A stretch of DNA of 64,000 nt, taken from contig JABMCL010002103.1 of NCBI GenBank assembly GCA_018857735.1, positions 1,416,001 through 1,480,000 on the forward strand, read 5' to 3'. The DNA comes from Alviniconcha marisindica. Taxonomy: Eukaryota; Mollusca; Gastropoda; Provannidae. Positions 1 to 12,500 of the stretch are shown one piece after another. Every line of letters begins with the position of its first letter. Positions within the stretch are counted from its first letter, which is position 1. Below the pieces are notes generated by a model. It saw only the letters and a program-made list of their open reading frames with translations. It was not told the origin of the DNA and did not search any database. The position numbers and the translations under genes are program-made.

Positions 1-344
1 ACTGTGTTTTTACCCACATTCAGTTGTAAGAAGTACCCCCCACCCCGAGGATGGCAGGTGTGCCAAAAATTTGGGATTTTTAAGCCAACTTGTTTTTCTT
101 TGATTTTCTGTGTCTGTCTGTCTCTCTGATTATGTGTTTGGAAATTTTTTCTCTCTCCAAGTAACACTAACAGTAATAAGTAATAATAATATCATACTAT
201 GAATAAACCTAGTCATTATTACTATTAGACAAGGGCTGTCCAGATGTAAAAAGACCATGTAACTAATCAACTATTATTGTGAGACAAAAAAGTTGGTTGA
301 CTCTCTCTCTCTCTCTCTCTCTACTGTTTTGTTGTTTGTGTGTG

Positions 345-525
345 TGTGTGCAAGTTCTTATGCTCTGTGTATACATTTCCATGTATACAATTTTACTTAT
401 TCATGCTTATTATATAATACAAATTATGCCCTGTCATTTTATTTTTACACATCAGTAGCTTAGCAAAGACTAGTTGTTAGGTTTTGACTGCAGCTAGAGT
501 GTACACTGTAATCCCTGTAAAAAAC
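345..525 (+). repeat. Dispersed repeat, copy 1
   Basis: About 130 to 180 bases align with 29085-29270: both read AAGTTCTTATGCTC, then ACTTA.TCATGCTTAT, then TTTATTTTTAC and CATCAGTAGCTT.AGCAAAG, and both end with AATCCCTGTAAAAAA. The copies are diverged, as expected of an old interspersed element. No coding capacity is visible. Confidence 0.7.
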
Positions 526-1653
526 TGTTTTTCAGGTTTGAGATCTTTCTCTCTGTCTTTGTAAGTTTGTGAAGTTTTGAGATACTGGCAAAACTGGCAC
601 ATGTTGCTTGGATGGCAGGAAAGATTATAACTGCAAAACAATGCTCCCTAAGGCTAAGTGATCTCTACCTCAATGCAGTTGAACGGAAAACTGCATGGAT
701 CTTAGATGACACAAAGCAGCCGTTTTTTCTCAGCTTCCAAACTCTGGTCAGGCTGGCAGTACAAAGTGCCAATTGCCAGGAAGAATGTGCACAAAACATC
801 TTTTATTCTGGGTGCTATTTCTGTTTTAAATTCTAGGTCTACTTAATGGAGTTAATCTGTTAGCCCTGTAGGTTTTCAGGCCTCTGCTTTACTAACCATG
901 TAATAGTGTTTGATGTGATGGATGTTTAAATTACTCTTTTAGTTCACCGGCAAAAGAACCCAGAATAACCATCTTAGTTCTGAGTTTAACTAATAATAAT
1001 TGTGTGCAGTATTTACCCATGACAATTTACTCTGCGTGTGCATGCGCATGAGTGTGTTGTGCTGTGTGTGTGTGTGTGTTGTGCATCAGTGTGTGGGTGT
1101 GTGTGTGTGTGTGTATGTTTAAATACTGCCTGCATTTGACGTGTTACTCCATAAATACTGCCTGTATATGCTGTGGCGGATTTTAGTGTTTGAATGTTTA
1201 GGGAACGTTTGCTTTATTATAATATTTATTGAATGTTTTAAGTGATTGGTGTGTGTGTGTACATATATGCATGTATGAAAGTACATTCTTCTGTATATTG
1301 TTTTTGTATTTGAGAGTTTTTTCAGCTTCATGTTGAAAGTTTTATTTTAAAATATATTGAATGTTTTATGTAAATAATGAGCCAGAAGGCAAATTTGCTA
1401 CATATGATACTTGATAGAGACAATAAAGTTGTTTTGTAGAGTATTATCCTCTCTCTCTCCCTCTCTAAAAAAAAAAAAAAAAAAAGAAGAAGTGATCTGT
1501 CTCATTTTTTTCATATTATCATAAGCAAATGTGATTAATGAATAATAAGAATAGTACAGTTATACAGTATATTTGTAGGTCTTTCAAAGTGTCACAGATT
1601 TTAAGATCATTTTAATCATTTTCTCATGCACTGAAATGTGCTTTTCTGTTTTT

Positions 1654-1713
<60 letters not shown>

Positions 1714-2189
1714 GTTGTTGTTGTTGTTGTTGCTGTTGTTTGTACTATAATTTATGTTTGCTAAATTGTAAATATTTGCATGTCTGCCTCTTGGTTTCCT
1801 CATGAAAAAAATCAGTTTAGTTCAGGGGTCACAGATATGCAGATTCTTTTTTTATATATAACAAAATAAACCCCTCTCACATAATTGCTCAAAACCTATA
1901 CCTTTACTATACACAAAAAAGTTCAGATCTGTATGACACAGTGTGTTTTAATTTAAGGCTTTAACTAAGCAGCCTCTCTCGCTGATGTTGAGGTGTGAAT
2001 TGTCAACTTTGGCAGCTGCTGGGCTATGGTTGGTGACATGGAACGAGGTCAATGGTGGATCACAGCCTACATCTGTTTCCAGTCACATTACTAGTTTCCC
2101 ATCATCCAGTTGCATGCATCACCGACCACATTTCACAGCTCAGCATAATCTTGCAAAAGACAACGAAAAAAACAAACCTGACATGGGGT

Positions 2190-2452
2190 GGTTTTTTTTC
2201 ATGATGATAGTTCTGAGCCAGTTCCTTCCATTAGCTCTGAGCCAGTTGACAATAGGCCGCCCACTCAAGAAGGTAAACAAACCAGCCAGGAATCTACCAG
2301 TACCAGCAAAAGGCTGAGATCTAGTCTAACCAGTACCGGCACCAGCGAAACATTTTGATTGCCATGGAGGGTCCCAAGCTCGAGGATGCTGCTGTTATCC
2401 ATCAGGCTTGCGCAGAATTCTGCAGTAGGATCGAGAGGCAGAATTTCAACTA
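2190..2452 (+). pseudogene. Possible relic of a protein-coding sequence
   Basis: One frame reads a Ser/Thr/Pro/Glu-rich peptide (SSEPVPSISSEPVDNRPP and onward to a stop near 2358). A second frame then reads an acidic, helix-like peptide (EGPKLEDAAVIHQACAEF and onward) to a stop at about 2452. The switch of frame looks like a decayed gene or transposon ORF. I recognise no family, and it may be chance. Confidence 0.25.
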
Positions 2453-2524
2453 GATAAGTGCAGGATTGTTTTGTTCATTTTTGTCAAGACACTGTATTTG
2501 CAGTATTGACAAATACTTGTTCTA

Positions 2525-2700
2525 AAAGGTGTTTGTGACCCCTGTCAGTGCGCTGTGAGCAGGTGTTTGTGACCGCTGTCAGTTTGCTGTGAGCAGGTGT
2601 TTGTGACCCCTGTCAGTGCTCTGCGAGCAGGTGTTTGTGATCGGTCAGTGCACTGTGAGCAGGTGTTTGTGACCAGTCAGTTTACTGTGAGCAGGTGTAG
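2525..2700 (+). repeat. Minisatellite, about 34-base unit, 5 copies
   Basis: Units contain GTGTTTGTGACC, then TGTCAGT, then CTGTGAGCAG. The last two copies are shortened to about 30 bases. It lies in intron sequence. Confidence 0.85.
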
Positions 2701-2844
2701 CTAGTAGGGCTGTCCATTAATTTCCTGTTCAGCATTAAAGGATGGAGTCGCCCCTTGCTGTGAGGTTTCTGTTTTCATTCCTTTTTTTAAACTTACTGGG
2801 GAGTCAGTAAGTAATTGAATAGATTTTGTGGCTAAAGGAACATA

Positions 2845-2990
2845 CTTGGTTTGATCCAAACACATAAATGGTTAAAAGAAGAATGCTATTTATTATGACA
2901 AAACACAACATGCAAATGTTCGGGTAAGCCCCTTTTTCAAGCTACAAAACAACACTCAACAGTTACACAGTGAAAAATGAGATGTAGGAT
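2845..2990 (+). repeat. Dispersed element, partial copy of the hairpin element at 52.3 kb
   Basis: It shares GATCCAAACACA, a TTATTTATT-like core, then AAGCCCCTTTTTCAAGC and ACAAAACAACACT-like sequence with the left arm of the inverted-repeat element at 52334-52475. Only one arm is present here. Confidence 0.6.
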
Positions 2991-3111
2991 GCTTATCTAC
3001 TTTTGGCTGAGCTTTGTTATGTTGTTTTGTTATGTGATTGGTTCAGACTGTTCTCCTTCATGAAGAAATCAACACTCGTATTATTATTTAAATCTTTATT
3101 AAAAGTAAATA

Positions 3112-3165
3112 AGTAATTTGGTGTTTACACCCAGTCAACCATTACAGTTATATCAGGGTGAATTT
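3112..3165 (+). repeat. Dispersed 45-base module, copy 1
   Basis: TTTGGTGTTTACACCCAGTC and the following TTATATCAGGGTGAA match 25598-25642 on the + strand. The first half matches 12308-12346 on the - strand. I associate this module with interspersed repeats of mollusc genomes; that link is from memory. Confidence 0.6.
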
Positions 3166-3243
3166 TATTAAAAAGAAGAAGAAAAGATTTACTTAAAATT
3201 GCTGTTTGACTGTTTGTTTCATGTCCCTACTCTGTTGTTCCAG

Positions 3244-3300
3244 TGGTCACCAGACTCTCTCTTCATCCTGTGTGCAATGTTCAAGCGTGGGGCCGTTCAG
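3244..3300 (+). CDS. WRAP73: WRAP73 exon A (first in window)
   Basis: 19 codons, [19 protein letters not shown], phase 0 at both ends. The acceptor is TTGTTCCAG and the donor CAG|GTAACA. It corresponds to the end of the first WD repeat in the human protein ([16 protein letters not shown]). The Trp-Ser-Pro-Asp opening is a typical blade strand of WD40 proteins. Confidence 0.93.
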
Positions 3301-3436
3301 GTAACAGTCTACTTAGTGTTCATGCATTTGAAGGTTTAGCTGGGCTTGGTTGCTGAAATCTCTGAGGGTCAGAGTGCAGCTTCAAGGTCACATCTGTTAG
3401 GGTTACCAACAGTATCATAGACTTTAATTTTATGAT

Positions 3437-3477
<41 letters not shown>

Positions 3478-6400
3478 CTGAGTCAGTAACACTGATACAA
3501 CCATGCCACTGACACTGTGATCAGTTTTGTAATTGTTGTGGTTTTTTTGTGTTTTATTTTATTTTATAGTTTTGTAATAGTTAAGTACTGCCAGTTTCCA
3601 TGCCTCTGGATTAAGACATGTAGAAAATTATAATATTTAATAATATGCACCCATGAATTATTTAAAAATAATAATATTGTGCATAATTATGTATAATATA
3701 ATGATTAATAAATCATCACTGACAGCTTATTTGACTTGAAAAGTTTTTGCATACAAATCATAGAATCATTGTGAATTTCTTGTCTGTCATTACTGACAAT
3801 CACATCATGTGGCAATTTCTGTTCAGTATTTTCTTTGTAAATGTAGTATCCATGACTGAATACTCTCGTGGCATTTTACAATAAAACACAAAAGTATGAA
3901 CTGCATGGACATTGTTTTTTTCTGGCTTTCTTAATAATATTAATAATAATCAAGTATTTTTAAAGTGCAATATCTTGTCCCTAGAGACTATTCTAAGTGC
4001 ATGCACATGCACACACTGAGGCACCCGCACACACCAGAATACTGACTATACAACGCTAAATATACACAGCTTAAAATGGGCAGCAAATGCCCAGGAGACT
4101 TGGAATGGATAAAGACATCATCACGGAACAGAAAACACGGCAGGTCTACAATTTGGGGAAAAGAAGTGTTTTTAGATTAGATCTGAATGAGTGCAAAGAG
4201 AGTTTCTGTCGGAGAGGGAGGGGAAGGTCATTCTGTGCTGAGGGACTGAAAACAGAAAAGGCTCAGGAACCAACAGTGGAGAGTCTGGTGCGAGGAATCT
4301 TTGAGGCTGAGAGTATCAGAAGCAGAGCGGAGAGTACAGGAAGAGAGTACAAGAAGAGAGTATGGGAAGAGAGTACAGGAAGAGAGTAGGGGAGGAGAGT
4401 ATGGGAAGAGAGTACAGGAAGAGAGTACGGGAGGAGAGTACAGGAAGAGAATACAGGAAGAGAGTATGGGAAGAGAATACAGGAAGAGAGTACAGGAAGA
4501 GAGTACTAGAGGAGAGTAGGGGAGGAGAATACAGGAAGAGAATATGGGAAGAGAGTAGGGGAGGAGAATACAGGAAGAGAGTACGGGAGGAGAGTATGGG
4601 AGGAGAGTATGGGAGGAGAGTATGGGAAGAGAGTAAAGGAAGAGAGTACAGGAAGAGAGTACGGGAGGAGAGTACGGGAAAAGAGTATGAGAAGAGAGTA
4701 CGGAAGGAGAATACGGGAAGAGAGTACAGGCTTTCTTCTGTCATGCTCCTAGCTTATAGAATTAGATGTTTGTTTTGGACTACTACTCAGTTGTAGGCTG
4801 TTTCCAGTGCACTTTGTGAATTAATTAGACATGTTAAGATTTCTCAAGGTTCTTGGTGTTGTGAAGATGTGGTGTGGTTGGCAGTGGTAGGGTCAGGGCT
4901 AAGTCACTGGGATTTATGTTCACAGAAGGCAGATGGCTTAGGGGGATGCCCCCCAGTTTTAGGTGCCATACCTAACAGTAACACAACACTGTCACCGCCA
5001 ACTACCAGAATGATTCTGCATTAAGATGGGTAGCAGTGTGAGCTGTTTTGATGTTTCATTAAATTAATGTGATGGCCAGAGTCACAAGGCAGTGTCTATC
5101 AACCACAACTTTGGATGAGAAAGGAGAGCCCAGTTGGACTGGAGTCGGTGTCTCCCCACTTACCAGCCTAGCACCTAACTGCTGGGCCAGGCTGGCTCAC
5201 ATTCTGTAGCCATAGCAAGGTTGTTCACTGAACTGGCCCGCATTCTGTAGCCATAGCAAGGTTGTTCACTGAACTGGCCCGCATTCTGTAGCCATAGCAA
5301 GGTTGTTCACTGAACTGGCCCGCATTCTGTAGCCATAGCAATGTTGTTCACTGAACTGGCCCACATTCTGTAGCCGTAGCAAGGTTGTTCACTGAACTGG
5401 CCCACATTCTGTAGCCATAGCAACGTTGTTCACTGAACTGGCCCACATTCTGTAGCCATGGCAAGGTCGTTTACTGAACGTTACATTAACCAGTGAACTG
5501 GCCCACATTCTGTAGCCATAGCAAGGTTGTTCACTGAAATGGCCCACATTCTGTAGCCATGGCAATGTCGTTTACTGAACATTACATTAACCAGTGTCCT
5601 GTACTTCCAGCTGTGGTCCATAGAAAACCCAGACTGGTACTGCAAGGTGGACGAAGGGTCAGCTGGTCTGTGTGCTGTACGGTGGGCACCAGATGGTCGA
5701 CACATCCTCACAACAGCTGATTTCCATGTAGGTACTGCTTTGTACATTAAGTAATAGAGTGGGCCCCCTTTACAAGTGTTTGCTGGGCTGATAGTGATAC
5801 AGTAATAATAATAATCATGAATATTTGTATTCGTCTTTTTTCACGTGAGCGTAAGGCACCTACATTTGATCAATTGGATCAAAACTATTCAAACATCCCT
5901 CATCAAACAAAAGCACACTCTTCTGTAGTCTTACATGAAGACACTTTGTTTGCATCATTAAAACTGATACAGTGTGTCTTCTTTCTGACTGATTTCATTC
6001 CGCAGTTTGTTCTTTGGTCATTGTGACATTAACAGACAAGAGTCCATCTCCCACAAAGATGGTCAAGTGTGCCTTGTGTGGTGGTCATTTCCTCCACTCT
6101 GTCTTGGGGACCTTGTTAACAGACTTGTTAACAACCATCACATAACAGTTGTCCTTTAGTAAAGTAGATGGGTGTTGTAGTAAAGTAGGTGGTTGGTGTT
6201 GTAAAGCAGACAGCTGTTGTAGTGCAGCAGATGGGTGTTGGGATTAAGCCTGCAGTGCTGCTGCTCTTGACCGTTAGGCTGTCCCGGGTGACAGAGATCC
6301 AGTGAGACGCTGACCACAAATGTAACCCTGGATGAGCTTTTGAAGCCACTGATGAAAGTAAAGCAATGCTCTAGGAAAATGTTCATGGTTGTTGAACCCA

Positions 6401-9400
6401 GGAAAGTGTCTCATTTCACATAGAAGCTTTGTTCCTTTATTCTGTTTCAAGCTGCGGATTACAGTCTGGTCTCTTGTCAACAAATCTGTATCGTACATCA
6501 GATACCCAAAGCAGTGTGAAAAAGGTAATGATTTATAAATGTTATATATGTTCTCTTCCCCCCCCCCCCCCCCCCCACCCCCCTCCCCCCAACTTTCTCT
6601 GTCACTCTCCCCTCCAGTTTTTTTGTTTGTGATTATGTTCATATTTCAGTTACAACCCTTTGAATTTCACATCCCTTTTCTGATTACTGTTTCTTCTTGT
6701 CTATCTTATTGAGGTGTCAACTTGTAATTTGTATTGGGTAATATTTTAGTTATATATTAATGTATCTACCAGTACTTGTGATCTCCTATTCCTAACCTGT
6801 TTTGTGAGCAACTTTATTGGCCCATTTTGTTTGAGTTGTTGGCCTGGCACTGATGGGTCAGGAGCAAGATGTCGTGGACTGTTGAAGTGACTGTTTTAAC
6901 AGTGAAAAATTATGTTTGGTTTACCGGTCTTTTATTTTCCTCTGCAGCCTTGGACTTCAGTGACAAAGGAAAGTACTTGGCACTAGCAGAACGTAGGGAC
7001 TGCAAGGACTATGTCAGCATCTTCTCTTGTGAATCCTGGTCTCTTGTCAGGGTACGCACCAAATCTCTCTGCTCATGTCTTTTGCTTTCCCCTAGTCCAC
7101 TGGCGTTGCTTTTGTATGTGTGCATGTTTTGTGTCCATCACTCCATGGTACATTGTATTTCACCCACATTTTGTAACAAAATCCTGTCTTAGGTTTCTGT
7201 TTTGATCTCTTTCACATCTTTGAGAAAGGCCTTCTTGGACAACACTTGTTTTAAGAGGGTTAGTTCCTTTAAGGTATGTGTTAGTGAAAGAGCAGTCTAC
7301 ACACCGGGGGGGGGGGGGGGGGAATTAATAGTCTTCTGACCTACATTTTGTTAGCTTTGTATGAGCAGATCACTGCAAGTATCTCAAACATTTATAGTAA
7401 GGACGTACATTTGATCCAATCAGAGAAGTCTGTCTTGTAGAAGGACAATGTTATCCGAGTTATTTCAGTCAGGGAAGTTTAGTCAACTGTGTCAGTCCCC
7501 TCTGGCACTGTTCAAAAGAAACTTAATGGACTGTGAAAAATGTGAACTTGTGAAACAGGGTGATACACATCGATTAATGCTTTCTTTGTTACTACTTGGG
7601 GGGGTGACAGGGCATTCAAAAAATAAAGTCTGGTTCTTTGTTACTGTCAACTGGGTTCCAGAAAATGAGATGGGTGTTGTTATGCTGTACATGTAGTTTG
7701 GGAAAAGGGGACTTAGTCTTGAAACTACACGTCCACAACTGCTGTCCATGGTAGTGTAGAATTCCTGAAACTGCACATGAACAACATCTGTCCATCGTAG
7801 TGAAGAATTCTTAGAACTACATGTCAACAACTTCTGTCCATGGTAGTGCAGAATTCTTAGATCTACACATCAACAACTTCTGTCCATGGTGGTGCAGAAT
7901 TCTTAGAACTACACATCAACAACTTCTGTCCATGGTAGTGCAGAATTCTTAGATCTACACATCAACAACTTCTGTCCATGGTAGTGCAGAATTCTTAGAT
8001 CTACACGTCAACAACTTCTGTCCATGGTAGTGCAGAATTCTTAGATCTACACGTCAACAACTTCTGTCCATGGTAGTGCAGAATTCTTAGAACTACATGA
8101 CAACAACTGTGCATGGAAGTGCAGAATTCTTAGAACTACACATCAACAACTTCTGTCCATGGTAGTGCAGAATTCTTAGAACTACACATCAACAACTTCT
8201 GTCCATGGTAGTGCAGAATTCTTAGAACTACGCATCAGCAACTTCTGTCCATGGTAGTGCTGAATTCTTAGAACTACATAACAACAATTGTGCATGGCAG
8301 TGCAGAATTCTTAGAACTACACATCAACAACTTCTGTCCATGGTAGTGCAGAATTCTTAGATCTACACGTCAACAACTTCTGTCCATGGTAGTGCAGAAT
8401 TCTTAGAACTACGCATCAGCAACTTCTGTCCACGGTAGTGCTGTATTCTGAGAACTACATGACAACAATTGTGCATGGCAGTGCAGAATTCTTAGAACTA
8501 CACATCAACAACTTCTGTCCTGGTAGTGCAGAATTCTTAGAGCTACATCCCAAGTACACACACTCTGGCTTATTACAAAGCCTTTGAACTAAACATTTCA
8601 AAGGGTGACCTTTTTGGGTCTGGGCTTGACCTAAGGCAGACAATGAGGTACGTGGCTGTGACAGAACAGGTTAAGTAAGAGAACGAGGTACATGGCAGTG
8701 TCAGAACAGGTTAAGTCAGAGGAGGTACATGCCTGTGACAGAACAAGTCAGAGGAGGTACATGGCAGTGACAGAGAACAGGTTAAGTAAGAGAATGAGGT
8801 ACATGGCAGTGACAGAACAGGTTAAGTCAGAAAAGGAGGTACATGGTGTTGACGGAGAGCAGGTTCAGGCAGAGAAAGAGGTACATGGCAGTGACAGAGA
8901 ACACGTGGCAGTGACAGAGAACAGGTTAAGTAAAAGAATGAGGTACATGGCAGTAACAGAGAACAGGTTAAGTAAGAGAATTAGGTACATGACAGTAACA
9001 CTAACAGGGAATATAACAGTGACAGACAACCACACATGTAACAGATAATTCAGAATGGTTGAATGCAAGTATAAATTGAAATATCACAGAACACAGTCAT
9101 AAACCAAATTTTGTTGTTGGTTTTTGTTTTTGTTTTTAGAAGAAATAAAAGGTTATTAGCAGTGTGTACACGGACTTAATATTCTTTCGTGGTGACCTTT
9201 TGTTTGACCTTTAAGAAGTGGATTAAATTGATTCATAAATATTTGCTTATGGGGAGTGCATGCTTCCTGTGCAGTTTGGTTTGAGAGCATCAGCGTTTGT
9301 TTGCAGCACTTTGAGACAGAGACCAGCGACCTGGATGGGCTGCAATGGTCCCCTGACGGCAGAGTGCTCTGCGTCTGGGATTCCTGTCTCACGGTAACTC

Positions 9401-9425
9401 CCCTCACACACACACACGACACACA

Positions 9426-9514
<89 letters not shown>

Positions 9515-12500
9515 ACGCACACACACAAACATGTATGCATGCTCCTCTCACCCCCAAACTCACATGGTAGGTGAACGAGTGTAGACTCATATTGCTTTCT
9601 ACGTGCATTGTTTTTGTCATTACTTCCTTCCAGAGGGGTTCCATTGGGTGTGCTGAAGTGTGTTGAATGGAGGGAGTGATGCTCACTTGTGTGAAATGCC
9701 AGTGAGACAAGTTGCTATGCTATACCCCATCTACAGCAGTTTGAGGACTGCAGCATTGTGGATTTTGTACATATGTATATATTATACATGATATTGCTGA
9801 TAATAGTAATGCCTACGAATAGGAACTTGAGGGTTGAAGCATTGGGGATTTTGTGTGTATGTATGTATATATGTCATGTTGCTGATATTTTAATACCTAT
9901 GAATAGGAACTTGAGGGTTGAAACACTGAGTTGATTTGTAGATAGAAGTATAATACATACCAGTGAAGAGGAATTTGAGGGTTGAAGCTTTGTGTTGATT
10001 TGTAGCTAGAAGTGCAATGCATGCATGTGAAAAGGAACTTGAGGGTTGAAGCACTGTGCTGATTTGTAGATAGAAGTATCACACATACCAGTGAAGAGGA
10101 ATTTGAGGGTTGAAGCTTTGTGCTGATTTGTAGATAGAAGTGTAACACATACCTGTGAAGAGCAGCCTGAGGGTTGGTGTGCTGACTCCCAGACGTGTTC
10201 TGCCGGAGGCGAGTCTCAGAACTTGTGTTTGCCAGTGAGGGAGGCGGTAGCATCGCGCTCCCATCTCCCATCATGCAGCCTGCCTGTCCCGCATCGCCAG
10301 GCAGGCGAGTGAGAAAGGTGGAACGTGACAGGAAGACGTTGTAGGGGGGCAGGGAGGGATGGTCCTGCCTTGTCTGCAGCACCTTGTCGGAATTGGGAAT
10401 GTCCACGGTGCTCAGCACATGGTAGCGGTTCGTCTCCAGTTTGACGGAGAGGCCTTGCTGGAGGGTGTAGTTGTAGCTGGCAGAGCTGGGCTCCGGCCGG
10501 CCTGCTCTCGCTGACATAGTTGATGAACCCAGGAAAGAAGCGGAGCATGGTGTGCCTGTGTGGGAACACGAGGGGTTGAAAGTTGGGGTTTCAGGGCTGA
10601 CGTGATCTTCTGCATTTTGCAAGTGGCACAGAACATCAGCTGCCATTTGCTGATCATCCATGGCTCCAGCGTTCATGCATCTGTCAGAGCCCTGGGTGTA
10701 GTTGAGGACATCCATGTTGATATTGCTGGCAGGGTAAGGCAGGTTGTTGATGGCGCCCGTGTTGATGCTGCAGCTGTGGGGACAGGGCTGCTGGTCATTC
10801 CTCGGTGGGGCGCTGACGGCACAGTTGGTAGGAGAGGGATGAAAGCTGTTTGACAGCCCAGCATCCACACAGCCACTTGAAGCAGATGGCTGGGAAATAT
10901 TCCCTGCTGCTGCACTCAGAGCTTGGCTGTCTGCATCAAGGCAGGAAACAGAGGCTTGAGAATTGTTCATGGAGTTCATGTAACCACCAGAGGAGGCACT
11001 CTGGGCACCAGCGCCGGCAGACATGACAGCAGCGTTGGCTTGGCCCAGTGGCTGGCAGCTGACACCCGGGGCTGGCCCAGTACCGGCAGCGTTGCTGTGG
11101 GAAGTGTTCAGCTGCGGAGAACACGCAGGAGTGCCTGCGCTCCCAACAGGGTAGGGGGGAGATGGGTAGCTGTATCCATTCATGGCTGGGTAGGAACAGA
11201 GTCCGCTCGTGGCAGAATAAGGGGACGGTGTGGATGAGGAGACTGGTGCTGACCGGTGACTGGGCAGAAGCTGCTTAGAGACGGGGTTAGTTAGCAGGGG
11301 AGGTGGAGGGGATGCCAAAAGGGACGGATGAGTCTGGCATAGCGGCTGGTGTGCGGCATCAGATGAACACAGTGGTTGGTTCAAAGCAGGGGAGACGTTT
11401 GGCAGCCATGGAATCAGGATCTGCAGCAACAAGAAGAAACTGTCAGATTTACGTGCCATTTCATACCTGGCCATGTATGCATGTGCCTTCTGTCTTTCAG
11501 TTCACTTATGGGTCTAGGAGGCTGTACCTGATAATATGTACCTCTTCCTCCACCCACCACCCACCCCCCAACCCACCCACCCACCTACCCCCCCCAAAAA
11601 AAAATGTCTACAAGAATATGCATTGCACTTTGCTCTGAAAGAAATCTTCACTGGCATCAGATACAGACTTAACAACAGATGAAGCAGAATTTTTGTGCCT
11701 TACAGTAAAACATAAAACTATTAAAATACATACTTAATACAGTATGAAGCCGCATCTGTTTTCTCCAATTCTAAAACATAAAATGACGACTTATTAGGGG
11801 ATAAAACAGAATCTGTGTTGATGCTCCTGCAAGGTAAAGCAGTTTGTGATGTGACTAATGCTGTCGGTGTTTTGCAATTACAGTATCAGTTGCTGCTGTA
11901 CTCTGTGGATGGCCGCTGCCTGGGCAAATATTCAGCGTACCAGTGGGCACTGGGCATCAAGTGTGTCACATGGTCGCCATCGTCACAGTTCTTGGCTATT
12001 GGCAGTTACGATGAAAAGGTAGGTGACCCCTTTCACTTTGGGTGTGTTTCTTTTCTCGTAGTTTGCTTGTTTTGTTTGTTTGTTCATTGTTCATGTTAGG
12101 TATGGTGCATGTGTATTTGTTCATTGCTCATGTTAGGTATGGTGTGTATGTGTATTTGTTTGTTCATGTTAGGTATGGTGCATGTGTATTTGTTCATTGC
12201 TCATGTTAGGTATGGCGTGTATGTGTATTTGTTCATGTTGGATATGGTGTATGTGTATTTGTTCATTGTTCATGTTATTTATGGTATATGTGTATTGGTT
12301 CATTGTTCATGTTGTGTCCGGTTGACTGGGCGTAAAACACCAACTTACTGTGTATTTGTTCATTGTTCATGTTATAGTGTATGTGTATTTGCATGTGGGA
12401 TGTGGGTGCTGAGGATTGAGAGATAGAAACTGCAACCCCCCTCCCTCACCCCCAAGTCCATCTCCCCCCCCCCCCCCCCCTCCCCCCCAAAGTGTTGATC

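Larger units (their letters stand above)
1..3243. other. WRAP73 intron sequence, no exon recognised
   Basis: AT-rich sequence left of the first recognisable exon. I looked for the WRAP73 N-terminal segment (start methionine to the first WD repeat) on the + strand and did not find it, so the preceding exon is probably outside. The stretch holds (CT)n at about 301-322, (GT)n at 1654-1711 followed by (GTT)n, a poly-A run at 1467-1484, (GA)n at 3440-3473, and the repeats listed separately. Short open frames here show no family resemblance. Confidence 0.6.
3301..5610. other. WRAP73: WRAP73 intron between exons A and B
   Basis: 2.3 kb of non-coding sequence containing the dispersed element at 3930, the 13-base minisatellite at 4.3 kb, a SINE-like copy at 4.9 kb and the 41-base minisatellite at 5.2 kb. 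I see no additional exon. Confidence 0.7.
7052..9306. other. WRAP73: WRAP73 intron between exons D and E
   Basis: 2.25 kb. A poly-G run lies at 7306-7322 and two large minisatellites occupy 7715-9015. The remaining sequence (7052-7710 and 9016-9306) is unique, with no exon seen. Confidence 0.65.

Noticed and set aside
10153..11420. Identification of the nested antisense gene as TP73/p53 family
   Set aside because: It is tempting because human WRAP73 adjoins TP73, but no p53 DNA-binding, tetramerisation or SAM-domain motif can be read.
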